Assembly: GCF_003664035.1 (NCBI RefSeq)
Contig: NZ_RCCK01000010.1
Location: forward strand, 62,001-126,000
Source of the DNA: Pedobacter alluvionis
GTDB lineage: Bacteria; Bacteroidota; Bacteroidia; Sphingobacteriales; Sphingobacteriaceae
Length of the DNA: 64,000 nucleotides
Direction: 5' to 3'
A program made the translations under genes and the position numbers. How positions within the stretch are numbered: position 1 is the first letter of the stretch; each line of letters begins with the position of its first letter. Of the stretch, positions 26,524-36,300 are shown piece by piece. A model generated the notes under the pieces. The model searched no databases. It was not told the DNA's origin and was given only the letters and a program-made list of their open reading frames with translations.

Positions 26524-27774
26524 TCAGCTATCCGTTTTAAGTATTTCCTCTACAACAGTACGGGCACTTTTCATTGCGCCGTTTATCGAACCGTTCAGCA
26601 GGTAATCGCCGCATAGGTAACAATTCCTGCTTATGCGCATTGTATCCGCATCCATTTCGTTCTTTGCAGTCCTGTTATCGGGAAGGGCGTGTGGGATAGA
26701 ATAGGTGGCCAGCAATTCCCATTGTGCCGAACCTGGGTACCATTGCATAAGCTCTTTCCTTATCATTTCTTCAAGACCAATTTTTGTGGCGGTATGGGCT
26801 GTTCTGACAGAAACTGAAATCAGCGACTGACCTTTGGGCGCGTATGAGGGTGCGATATGTTCCATAAAGGCAATATTGTTGATCAACTGCCCGCTGATGG
26901 CATTCAGCGCAATGCGTTTAGAGTGCGCTGTCCTTTCCCTGCTTGAAAAATACATCGTTAATGCATCTTTTTTCAAATGGCTGTCTATATCCATGGCCGA
27001 TTGGGAAAGGTTTTGTGGTTCGGTTGCGATAATGATATTATCGGCCTCATAAATTTTCCCGGAGCGGCCAAAAGCCTGGCCGTTTTTTATCTCTGTGATT
27101 TTCTCGCCAAGCAAAAGTTCATCCCTATCCAGGCACCCGGCCAGCTGTTTACTGATTTCGCCCATACCCAGTGCAGGAACGGCAGCAGCGCCTTCACTAA
27201 GCATTTTAAAGACGAATTCAAACATCCTGCTGGATGTTTCAAGTTCGGTTTCCAGAAATATGCCGGAAAAGAAAGGCCTGAAGAATTTTGTGATAAACTG
27301 CTCACTGAAGTTCAGCGAAGTTAGATATGAGTATGTGCTGGTTTCTTTTCTGCTGAATATTTCTTCCACGGTACTGGAATGTAGCCTGAGTTTGAGCTTT
27401 AGCAGGCGTAGCTTATCTCCAAAGCTTCCGATAGGGGAAAAAAGGGTTTTGATCAGCATCAAAGGTTCCCTTAAGGGATCGCCTATTTTATGTCTTCCCC
27501 GTTCATCGAGAATTTCTGCCCCGGGAAGAAAGGCTTTCAGATCAAGTTTCTCGTAATTCAGGAGCTTTTTGGCTTCCGGGTAGGCGGTAAGCAGGACCTG
27601 AAATCCCCGGTCGAGGATGAAGCCACTTTTATGATCGCTCCCCGCCCTGCCACCAACTTGCTCCGATGCCTCAATGACGAGGATCTTTTTACCTGCCTGT
27701 TTTAGTAACCTGGCTGCAGATAGCCCTGCTATTCCGGCGCCTATGATGATCACATTCAGTTTTTCTATTTTCAT
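26524..27774 (-). CDS. FAD-dependent oxidoreductase, amine-oxidase/phytoene-desaturase fold
   Basis: 416 aa. N-terminal Rossmann FAD motif GAGIAGLSAARLL followed by EASEQVGGRAGSD (the GG-R doublet of this superfamily). The C-terminus has CGDYLLNGSINGAMKSAR, the usual second FAD contact. Length and the middle region recall protoporphyrinogen-oxidase/phytoene-desaturase-like flavoproteins rather than true monoamine oxidases. It is the third gene of the folE operon. The substrate is unknown; a pterin-linked or isoprenoid oxidation is possible. Confidence 0.8.
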   Translation of the reverse strand: MKIEKLNVIIIGAGIAGLSAARLLKQAGKKILVIEASEQVGGRAGSDHKSGFILDRGFQVLLTAYPEAKKLLNYEKLDLKAFLPGAEILDERGRHKIGDPLREPLMLIKTLFSPIGSFGDKLRLLKLKLRLHSSTVEEIFSRKETSTYSYLTSLNFSEQFITKFFRPFFSGIFLETELETSSRMFEFVFKMLSEGAAAVPALGMGEISKQLAGCLDRDELLLGEKITEIKNGQAFGRSGKIYEADNIIIATEPQNLSQSAMDIDSHLKKDALTMYFSSRERTAHSKRIALNAISGQLINNIAFMEHIAPSYAPKGQSLISVSVRTAHTATKIGLEEMIRKELMQWYPGSAQWELLATYSIPHALPDNRTAKNEMDADTMRISRNCYLCGDYLLNGSINGAMKSARTVVEEILKTDS

Positions 27775-27889
27775 AACTGCTTTTTATGATAACCGGTTAA
27801 GGGAAATACCGGGCTTTGCATATTGGAGCTTTGCAATACGCTGCCCCTGAAAATAGCTGTCCAGTCTCCTTACCATTAATGCCTGCGTG

Positions 27890-28609
27890 TTAGATGTTTG
27901 TCCTCAAACTGCCCATGCCGCCATCAATCGCGATCACCTGTCCTGTTATCCAGCTGCTGTCTTCAGAAAGCAGGAACGCAATTGCGGCGCTGATGTCGCC
28001 CGGTTCCCCGTATTTTCCCAATGGGTGTCTTTTTGCAGAGGCCTCCATTTTATCAGGAGTATTGAGGAATTTTGTGGATAGCGGGGTATTGGTCAGCGAT
28101 GGCGAAACTACATTTACCCTGATCCTGTTTACGCTCAGTTCTGCAGCCAGCGATACAGCAAGCCCCTCCAGCGCAGCTTTGGAGGTTGCAATACTGGAAT
28201 GATAACCCATACCTGATCTGGCAGCAACCGAGCTGATGAAAACGGCCGATGCCGAATGAACATTTTTCAGGGACTTTAATGCAAGCTGCATAGTGCGTGC
28301 TGCACCCACCACATTCAGCCTGAAATCATCTATCAGATCATTTTCGCTAATCCTTGAAAAAGGTTTGAGGTTGATGCTTCCGACACTGTATACAAGTCCG
28401 TGAAGTTCCTCCGGCAAAAAAGAAGCTAGTACATCCATATTTTCCATCACATTAAGTGGCTGATAGCGGACCGATGCAGGCCAGCTATCTGAGCTACTTC
28501 TGGATGCGGCGTAAACATTTGCACCCTCTTTGCTCAGCAACTGCACCAGATTGAGGCCTATGCCCGAACTTCCTCCGATTACCAGTATATTTTTACCTTG
28601 AAACCTCAT
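27890..28609 (-). CDS. SDR-family oxidoreductase lacking the catalytic tyrosine
   Basis: 239 aa. Cofactor motif GGSSGIG at 12-18, a D/N-type NVM loop, and ISSVAARSGMG (catalytic Ser about 126-127). In ordinary SDRs this is followed by Y-x-x-x-K; here the lysine is K144 (IATSKAALEGL) but residue 140 is Ile, and the nearest Tyr is 136. The C-terminal part (GKYGEPGDISAAIAFLLSED, then ITGQVIAIDGG) is fully typical. Overlap of 4 bp with folE suggests a partner in pterin metabolism, or a protein with altered chemistry. Confidence 0.87.
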   Translation of the reverse strand: MRFQGKNILVIGGSSGIGLNLVQLLSKEGANVYAASRSSSDSWPASVRYQPLNVMENMDVLASFLPEELHGLVYSVGSINLKPFSRISENDLIDDFRLNVVGAARTMQLALKSLKNVHSASAVFISSVAARSGMGYHSSIATSKAALEGLAVSLAAELSVNRIRVNVVSPSLTNTPLSTKFLNTPDKMEASAKRHPLGKYGEPGDISAAIAFLLSEDSSWITGQVIAIDGGMGSLRTNI

Positions 28610-29253
28610 TGGCCTATATATTTTAAAAATTCGTTTCTTGTTTCCGCATCCCTGAATTTTCCGCTGAAGGAGCTGGTTACCGTTGAGCTGCCGGCATCCT
28701 GGATCCCGCGTGAGGAGACACAGTGGTGGCTGGCATCGATCATCACGGCTACATCATCTGTTCCCATTACGCGCTTAATCTCCCGGGCAATCTGGATGGT
28801 CAGCCTTTCCTGTACCTGTGGTCTTTTGGAATAGTACTGTACGATCCGGTTGAGTTTGGACAGGCCAATTACTTTTCCTTTGCTGATGTATGCCACATGC
28901 GCCTTGCCCGTAATAGGAACAAAGTGATGCTCACAGTTACTGAAGACAGCAATGTTTTTCTCAACCAGCATTTCACTATACCCGTAACGGTTTTCAAAAA
29001 GGGTTGCAACAGGTTTATTGGCCGGATTAAGTCCGCTGAATATTTCTTTAACGTACATTTTGGCAATCCTGTCCGGAGTATTCTTCAGGCTATCATCGTT
29101 CAGGTCGAGTCCGAGGATATTCAGTATGCTGGTAAAATGGTCCGAGATCATCGAAATTTTTGTCTCATCGTCCATCTCAAAAGCATTCGCCTTCAATGGC
29201 GTACTAAAGTGTACCGAGTCGATTTCGTAATCTGCTAGGTTTTGTTCTGGCAT
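28606..29253 (-). CDS. folE: GTP cyclohydrolase I
   Basis: 215 aa, normal length. It opens the GTP ring to make 7,8-dihydroneopterin triphosphate, the entry to folate and biopterin-like cofactors. Zinc ligands by pattern: C107 and H110 in SNCEHHFVPI, and C178 in DASHHCVSSRG. Other hallmarks are KVIGLSKLNRIV, RPQVQERLTIQI and SSTVTSSFSGKF. It heads an operon with an SDR enzyme, a flavoprotein and a MarR regulator, which suggests a specialised pterin role besides, or instead of, housekeeping folate synthesis. The start is close behind two operator-like palindromes. Confidence 0.93.
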   Translation of the reverse strand: MPEQNLADYEIDSVHFSTPLKANAFEMDDETKISMISDHFTSILNILGLDLNDDSLKNTPDRIAKMYVKEIFSGLNPANKPVATLFENRYGYSEMLVEKNIAVFSNCEHHFVPITGKAHVAYISKGKVIGLSKLNRIVQYYSKRPQVQERLTIQIAREIKRVMGTDDVAVMIDASHHCVSSRGIQDAGSSTVTSSFSGKFRDAETRNEFLKYIGQ

Positions 29254-29257
29254 ATAA

Positions 29258-29296
29258 TAGTATATTAATATACTAATTTAGTATATTAATATATAA
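29258..29296 (-). promoter_or_regulatory. Two MarR-type palindromic operators upstream of folE
   Basis: TAGTATATTAATATACTA (29258-29275) is a perfect 18-bp palindrome. A second copy, imperfect at its far end, lies at 29279-29296. Their left edges are 21 bp apart, two helical turns, so two dimers could bind the same face. The first palindrome ends 4 bp before the folE start codon and would cover the ribosome-entry and early transcribed region. A MarR-family gene ends the same operon, making autoregulation the simplest reading. The remaining stretch up to 29562 shows no gene. Confidence 0.7.
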
Positions 29297-29562
29297 TATA
29301 GGTATATAACGACTTATATATCCTCCAATTTTAAAATTGTATGACGCAGGCCGGTCAATCAGATCATAAATTTTATTGTATGCTGATAAAACATTGGGTT
29401 AAAGAGCAGTATCGTAAGAAGAGGGATTGTAGAAAGAAAAAAGGGTTAGTTTTTTAATGGTATCCTATCAATTTCAAGATACGTAGAATGATTAGATGGT
29501 AGGTTGTAGCTTTGCCAACTTCAACCTCTTATTGGAACGATAAAACCCAAATCTGTAAAGTA

Positions 29563-30648
29563 TTAATGGTTTTTAATGTTATGTTTATTTAAAATATCGC
29601 TGATCAAAGGAGTGATGTATTGAATCATCCGGTCATATCCAAGGTCGTTGGGATGGGTTCCATCTATGGTGCCTTCATGATCATCGCCAATCATGTTTTC
29701 TGAAGTGATCAAGTAAAGGTTTTTCATACCCTTTTGCAGTAAAGAAAGTATTTCCTTTTGTATATTTATATTTTGCTGTCTAACCTGTGTTCCTAAAACT
29801 TTATCCCAATAACCATTTTCCCTTATCAGGCTTTGCATTACTATTATTGGTATATCAGGATTTCTTTTGCGGATGGTGCTAATGAAATTAGCGGTTCTTT
29901 CGGTTATCAGTTCAGGATTCGTATTTGGCACACAATCCAGGATATAGGCATCAGCATCGATAGCAGCTACCATATCAGCAACTTCAGGTTCCATTTTTGC
30001 ACTTCCGCTTAAACCCAAATTAATAAAGTTGATACCCGTTGCTCTGGAAAGCCTTGCGGGATAGGCCATACCAGGCCTGCTTGCACCCGTTCCCTGCACA
30101 ATGCTTGAACCATAAATAAGTACTCTTTTTACAAATGGGTTATTGTTTGCAGCGATGTCTGCATTTTTTGCGATGCCGATCTCCAGTTTGTCTACCTGGT
30201 CATATAGGGGGAGGTATAACAGGAATTCTTTTTCAGTGTTATCCATCCTGCCAATCAGGATTTCCTCGTTACAAATACCTGTTACCTTGCCTATTCCGGC
30301 AAACTGCCATTTCTGTCCATTTTTTATATAAAGATCTAATCCCTTTTGTGCTGTAGGAACCATGTTTGGAAGTGCCTTGCCTGCTGAAACGCACCATTTC
30401 GCAGCGATTACATTACTATTGGTTTTGAAAGAAATCGCAATACCTGCAGAATGACTAAGCAATTGCACTACTCTGGGCGGCAGGCCTTTATATTTATTGG
30501 TATCGATTCGGTTATAAGGGTTATGGGTAGGCTCGCATTTGCCCACCAGGGTAAATCGATCAGCAGGTATAAACTTTAACTCACCTGTTCTTTGTGCGCT
30601 TGCAGAAAAAGAGGTAATAATGGTTATTAAAATTAGCAGATATCTCAT
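29563..30648 (-). CDS. SGNH/GDSL esterase with N-terminal GxDLY domain
   Basis: 361 aa from the ATG at 30646-30648, chosen because it gives a signal peptide (YLLILITIITSFSASAQ). An N-terminal beta-sandwich contains GLDLYIKNGQKWQFAG (the GxDLY motif). The hydrolase domain has block I LIYGSSIVQGTG (nucleophile Ser in GSS), the Gly block NLGLSGSAKM, and block V DGTHPNDLGY with the Asp-His pair. This two-domain form is typical of secreted carbohydrate esterases in Bacteroidota. It sits near the SusC/D locus, suggesting deacylation of the imported glycan. Confidence 0.87.
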   Translation of the reverse strand: MRYLLILITIITSFSASAQRTGELKFIPADRFTLVGKCEPTHNPYNRIDTNKYKGLPPRVVQLLSHSAGIAISFKTNSNVIAAKWCVSAGKALPNMVPTAQKGLDLYIKNGQKWQFAGIGKVTGICNEEILIGRMDNTEKEFLLYLPLYDQVDKLEIGIAKNADIAANNNPFVKRVLIYGSSIVQGTGASRPGMAYPARLSRATGINFINLGLSGSAKMEPEVADMVAAIDADAYILDCVPNTNPELITERTANFISTIRKRNPDIPIIVMQSLIRENGYWDKVLGTQVRQQNINIQKEILSLLQKGMKNLYLITSENMIGDDHEGTIDGTHPNDLGYDRMIQYITPLISDILNKHNIKNH

Positions 30649-30907
30649 AATAGATAAGGAACTGTGTCGTGAATTATTAAAATAAATACCATCAAAAGCC
30701 CATCGACAAGTAGCGCTCACAGTATACAATCAAGATCACACTTACTGTATACATGAAAGTTTAAGAGGAAAGATTAAATTTCCTCTTAAAAATCATTAAA
30801 AAATGAAAGCCAGATTTATTCTATGTAGCCTGGTGTATTGGTGATTTTTGCACCGCATAATTTAATTCAGCAATGCTACGTTAAATAGATGCATCTGGTT
30901 TTGAAAA

Positions 30908-31843
30908 TTACCTGTTTAAAATTAACACCATCGGGTAGTGGTCAGATGCGTAATCCGTAAAAGCATCTTTAACCAGGTAAGAATTTGCATAACTGCTCAC
31001 TAAAGTTCCATTCATCCATATGTAGTCTATTCTGGTAAAATTCCCATGACTACGAAGTTTAGTAGGTGCGCTTTTATCATAATTTGTTCGAAAAAGTTTC
31101 CAGCTGTCGTGATAGTCCTCGTCAATCATGCTTTGGATTGTACTGTAATCAATTTTTCCATTATTTAATACCTTAGTGCCCGGGTTATTTATTTCTGAAG
31201 CCCTAACCAGGTTCATCTTCGTTTCATTGTTGTCATAAAACGATGAATCCTGCGGCGACATATTATTAAAGTCACCCATCATCAATACTTTTTCAGTTTT
31301 TGGAATCAGTTTAGCACGATTTAATATAATTCCAATTTCCTCTTTACGTTTTTCATAAGTATTTGGATTAAGATGGATTACAAAAAAGTGATAATCGAGT
31401 ATTTTAGCCTGAATAAGGTGTAATGTAGATGGTTTAGACTTGATGTCAGTAATGGGGAACTTTGAAATTAGTGCTACCGGCAATCCATTTTCGTGGTGCA
31501 TTAATGTATAATTAAAACCCATGCTTTCTGCAAAAGTCTGCAAACTTGCCTTGGTAAATCCTTTCATCTCCTGAAATGCAATTGCGGCAGGCTGGAGAGT
31601 ATCTACCCAGAGTCTAAACTTTGCTATCCGGGCAGAATCAGCTCTAAAGCCCTCGTAAATGTTGTAAGATAACACTTTAAAAGTTGAGGTATTGCCCGTT
31701 GCCAATGTCATGCTTGCACCAGGCCTCTTCAGCGTTGTAGCAGTGGTTTGTTCTATTTTTTCCTTTTGGCAGGAAACAAATACAAATGCCGATAATAATA
31801 CGGAGACTATTGTGCATTTAAAGAAAAATAATTGCTTGTTCAT
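30908..31843 (-). CDS. Lipoprotein of the endonuclease/exonuclease/phosphatase (EEP) family
   Basis: 311 aa from the ATG at 31841-31843, which places a lipobox (AFVFVSCQKE) at the right distance. EEP motifs in order: LSYNIYEGF, IAFQEMKGF (metal-binding Glu), VIHLNPN, VLMMGDFNN (D and N), and YASDHYPMVL (catalytic D-H). These enzymes cut phosphodiester or phosphomonoester bonds in nucleic acids, lipids or sugar phosphates. The gene ends the SusD-SusC run (11 bp after SusD), so it should be an outer-surface enzyme of that uptake locus. Confidence 0.88.
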   Translation of the reverse strand: MNKQLFFFKCTIVSVLLSAFVFVSCQKEKIEQTTATTLKRPGASMTLATGNTSTFKVLSYNIYEGFRADSARIAKFRLWVDTLQPAAIAFQEMKGFTKASLQTFAESMGFNYTLMHHENGLPVALISKFPITDIKSKPSTLHLIQAKILDYHFFVIHLNPNTYEKRKEEIGIILNRAKLIPKTEKVLMMGDFNNMSPQDSSFYDNNETKMNLVRASEINNPGTKVLNNGKIDYSTIQSMIDEDYHDSWKLFRTNYDKSAPTKLRSHGNFTRIDYIWMNGTLVSSYANSYLVKDAFTDYASDHYPMVLILNR

Positions 31844-31854
31844 ATTGTTGTTTT

Positions 31855-33318
31855 TTAGTTTTGCCACCATACTTTACTGGTTAATTTATCGCCGCCGATT
31901 TTAGCTGCGGCTGCATCGTAATTTGCTTTATTTGTAGCTTTGGTAATTAAGGGGTATTCAAATCTTGTGGGTAATATTCCATTATTTTTTACCGCTGGTC
32001 CCTTCGGCAATACAGGATAGCCTGTTCGCCTGTAATCATACCAGGATTCGAATCCTGAGAAAAACATGGCAATGTATTTCTGTCCGATTAACCTTTCCAT
32101 GTTCGCATTTGCACCGGTAAATCTGACTGTAGGCCGACTCAAATAGGTGGTTCCGGCGGTGCCATCCCAGGTGCAGTTCCATTGTTTCCAGGATGCTTCT
32201 ATGCCCTTATTATAATAAGATTGTGCATCTGCCGTAATCCAGCCTTTTAATGCAGCTTCAGCTAATAAAAAGTTGACCTCCGACCAGGTTAGGATAGGGA
32301 ATGGGTAGGAGCCACCCTTCAATGTGGTAGCCAGGGTAGAAGTTTTAAGTCCGCCGTTATCTGCAAAGGCAATGGTTTGCTGCTCATCGTAACCGCTCGG
32401 AATACCTACATAGGCTCCCGGGGTGTTGCGTGTGGCGTACCTAAACCTTCTGCCATCAACGGTATTGTTCATCATATCCATTAGCGGTTTTCCCATTCTC
32501 CTGCTCCCGCTAAATTCTGCGGCAGCCATTTCTAAAAAAAGGTTTATGAATGGCTTTGTTCCTGAGTATCTCATCATTGCTTCATCATCATTACTGCCAA
32601 TAAGAGGGTACTTTGCAGGATTGCCGAACATTTCTGCGATCTGCCCGGGGGCATTCATCTCTGATTTATTTGATACCCTAACCAGTAAACGCAAACGCAT
32701 AGAGTTGGCAAATTTTTTCCATTTAATAATATCCCCAGAATAGATCAGATCAGTGGTTTCAAAAGCTTTGTTTTCATCAAAAATTTCGTTTGCCTTTTTA
32801 AGATCAGCCAATATGCTGGTATATATAGACTGTTGAGAATCGTATTTTGGATAAAGTAAATCATCCCTGCCTCTAAATGCTTCGGTGTACGGTATATCGC
32901 CAAACATATCGGTAAGGTTTGAAACAAACCAGGCTTTCATAACCAGGGCTGCTGCCATATTATTCACATCATTTCTTTGTTCGGCACTTTTATACATTTC
33001 ACTCATATCGTTGGCTTTCACATAAAGCGTTGTCCAGATGGGATCAAACTCGTTTTCCTTAAATTCATAGCGGGCAAAGTCATTCAGCGCACCTGTCTCT
33101 ACGGTGTATTGCATCATTTCATTATTTAAGCGGTGAGCACGCCTGGTAATAAGCCACATGCCATCAAATTGAGCAGGTGCAAGCAGGCTTCCCGGGGCTA
33201 CGCTGGTTACCCTTACCGGATCGGTATTTAGTTTATCAAAATCTTTTGTGCAGGAACTGCCCAGACTAACCGCAAGCAGGAACGATATTAGTTGAAGGTG
33301 TTTTAATAGTGTTTTCAT
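31855..33318 (-). CDS. SusD/RagB-family outer-membrane lipoprotein
   Basis: 487 aa. Lipoprotein signal ending SLGSSC, then TKDFDKLNTDPVRVTSVAPG, the usual SusD-like start (SusD-like 2 subgroup). Tetratricopeptide-like helices fill the middle (for example NMAAALVMKAWFVSNLTDMF and GDIPYTEAF), and the C-terminus has FFSGFESWYDYRRTGYPVL, a strong family signature. It binds the ligand as a lid over the SusC channel. Spacing is 9 bp after SusC and 11 bp before the EEP gene. Confidence 0.92.
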   Translation of the reverse strand: MKTLLKHLQLISFLLAVSLGSSCTKDFDKLNTDPVRVTSVAPGSLLAPAQFDGMWLITRRAHRLNNEMMQYTVETGALNDFARYEFKENEFDPIWTTLYVKANDMSEMYKSAEQRNDVNNMAAALVMKAWFVSNLTDMFGDIPYTEAFRGRDDLLYPKYDSQQSIYTSILADLKKANEIFDENKAFETTDLIYSGDIIKWKKFANSMRLRLLVRVSNKSEMNAPGQIAEMFGNPAKYPLIGSNDDEAMMRYSGTKPFINLFLEMAAAEFSGSRRMGKPLMDMMNNTVDGRRFRYATRNTPGAYVGIPSGYDEQQTIAFADNGGLKTSTLATTLKGGSYPFPILTWSEVNFLLAEAALKGWITADAQSYYNKGIEASWKQWNCTWDGTAGTTYLSRPTVRFTGANANMERLIGQKYIAMFFSGFESWYDYRRTGYPVLPKGPAVKNNGILPTRFEYPLITKATNKANYDAAAAKIGGDKLTSKVWWQN

Positions 33319-33327
33319 ATCAGATAT

Positions 33328-36300
33328 TTAAAATGATGCTTTAAGTGTAGCGCCAAAACTCCTGGTAGATGGGAATTGCCCTGTTTCGAAGCCTGGTTCA
33401 ATTCTATTTCTATTTAAAGTGGCGATTTCCGGATCATAGAGTGGAAATTTGGTAAATAGTAAGAGATCACGACCATACAGGCTGAAGGATGCGGAATTGG
33501 CACCTAAACTTTTAAGTAGTTTTGCGCTAAATCTGTACTCCAATGATACTTCACGAAGTTTGATAAAGGAAGCGTCAAAAATGTTTGCCTCTGCATTATC
33601 CCTGAGGTACTTTTGGTTGTAATAATCTCCAGGTGTGGCTACGATATCATTTTTACGGTAACTTCCGTCTGCATTTTGCACTACACCCTCTCCAATTATT
33701 CCGTCATATCTTCCTGGTAATGATGATTTCAGTTTTCCTGCTCCTCCTAAAACGGAGTGAGAAAAGGAATATATGTCACCCCCTTTTTGTCCGTCAAATA
33801 AGAATGAAAAGCTAAATTGGTTATAGCTCAGTTGGTTCTGGATGCCTGCTTTAAAATCGGGCACCGCTGAGCCCAATATTTTTAGGTTTTCAGTATCTAT
33901 CAAAGGTAATCCCCTATCATCGTGAACGATTTCTCCACTGGGCGCTCTCAAATAGCCTGAACCATAAATATCTCCAATAGATCCGCCCACAATGGCTTTA
34001 ACAAAACCTCTTGGTCCGGTGGCCATTATAATTTCACTCACATTAGGCGCCAGTTCCTTAACCAGGCTTCTGTTAGATGAATAGGTTAACATTGTTTTCC
34101 ATTGCAATTTGCTTTTTTTGTGAAGGAGGCTGGCATTGACCGCGAGCTCAATTCCCCTGTTATTGATCAACCCGGCATTGAAGATCCTGCCGGTAAAACC
34201 CGTTGCCGGATCGTTGGGTACGGTTAGGATCTGATTGGAACTGTTGGCATTATAATAGGTAAGATCAAAACCCAAACAGTTCTTAAAGAACCGAATGTCT
34301 AGTCCCAATTCCCTGTTGGTAATAATTTCTGGTTTAAGACTATCACCACCAGGCAGGGTTGTTGGATTGGTATAGCTTCCTCCAAATTCTGATGGCGTTA
34401 AATAATAACCTGTCCGGTAAGGATCTGTATCATTTCCAACCTGAGATACAGAACCCTTAATCTTTAGATAAGATAATGCCCTAAAGGCAGAAAGATCAAA
34501 TATTTCACTGGCTATAGCGCTTCCTGAAAAGGAGTAATAAAAGTAGGAGTTATTGGCTTTTGGCAAGGTGCTCGACCAATCATTACGACCGGTTAGGTCC
34601 ATGAACAAAAAGTTTTTGTAATTAAACTGGGCCAGGGCATAAAGACTTTGAACTTCCTTGTTGGCTGGTGAGAGCACAATTAAGGGCCGGTCTTTAGCGT
34701 TACCAAGCGTATAAATTCCGGGAGTACTGAGTCTTTCAGCAGTGATGAGGTTGTTTTGGATCTTGTTTTTAAAAATACTACCTCCTGCCGAGAAAGAAAG
34801 GTCGAGATTATTGAGTAATTTTTCATCGTATTTATAAAGGAAGTCATAATTCTGTTCCTGCATCATTACCGTTTGCTCCTGGTAACGGCCAACGGCAAAT
34901 CGGATACTGCTGTATGGTCTTCTGGTGGTTCTGAATGATGAATTTTGGTCGATACCACCTCTCAGCATTAAGCTCATTTTTTTACTTAAATTATAGGTTG
35001 CTGTGACGTTACCGAAAATTCGATCCTGGTCTAAAGTGTTCAGGTTCTCATATAGGATAAAATAGGGATTGTCAACAGAAGGGTTAAGCAGGTTATTCTG
35101 ATCCACATCCTTAATATCCCAGTAATCCTTATAATAGGAAGCGGGGATGTTAGCCGAGCGGTACATCAACCCATACATAAAGGAATTGGTATTATAACCC
35201 GAAAGCGGTAAGTTATCACTTTGTTTATGATAATAGTTGAACCCCGTAGATAATTGAAAATTTTTGAGTTTGCTGTTACTGGAAAAAGCAAGCCTGTTGA
35301 AGGTATAACCAGTATTTGGCAAGATATACTTGTTGCGTACATCGTTGTAAGATAACCTTACTGAATTTTTACTGTCACCACCTGTTAGCGAGAGTGTATT
35401 GTTATAGGTAACGCCTGTTACAAAAGCATCTTTTACATAGTTTTTATCAGCAACCCACGGCGTTTTTTCTATTCCCCGGGTTTTGGTTACCGGATCATAC
35501 TGATAGTAGAGCTGTCCGGAAAAAGCCGGACCAAAGGACCGGGTAGAATTTGTACTTGGTCCATCAGGGCTGGCACCGTAAGAGAAATAAGTATTGATGG
35601 TGTTTCCCGCACCATATTCGTACTGAAAATCAGGATAATGCAATACGCCTTCGAGGTTAGCACTGCTATTAAAGGTTACATTCAACCGTTCTTTTCGTTC
35701 AGCATTATTTTTGGTAGTGATCAATATCGCACCTGATGCAGCTCTCGAACCATACAAGGCTGCGGCAGAAGGGCCTCTTAAAACCGTTACGTCTTTAATA
35801 TCTTCGGCATTGATATCACTCAGGGCATTTCCATAATCAACCGGAGGCTCAGTGTTTCCGGTTGCACCATAGCTTAACCCATTATTTCCCACCATGCCAC
35901 TCAGCACGGGTACACCATCGATTACAATTAAAGGTTCTCCTTTATCAAGATCCAATGAGTTTTGTCCGCGCAACGTTATCCTAACCGTACCACCCGGACC
36001 TGCTCCTGCCCGGCTAATGTTTAATCCCGGCACCTTACCCGATAAGGCATTTACCCAGTTACCGGGAACCGTTTTCGAAATTTCCTCCCCATCAATTTTG
36101 GTTACCGCGTAGCCCAGGCTCTTTTCTTCCCTTTTAATACCCAACGCGGTTACCACTACGTTTTCTAAGGTATGCTCATGGCCAGATAGTTCGATATGAA
36201 TAGAGCTACCTCCGGTTTTTACCCTTTGTATTTGCTTCGTCTCATAAGAAACATGGCTTATTTCTAATGTATAAGTTCCAGGTTGAACTGCTAATTGGAA

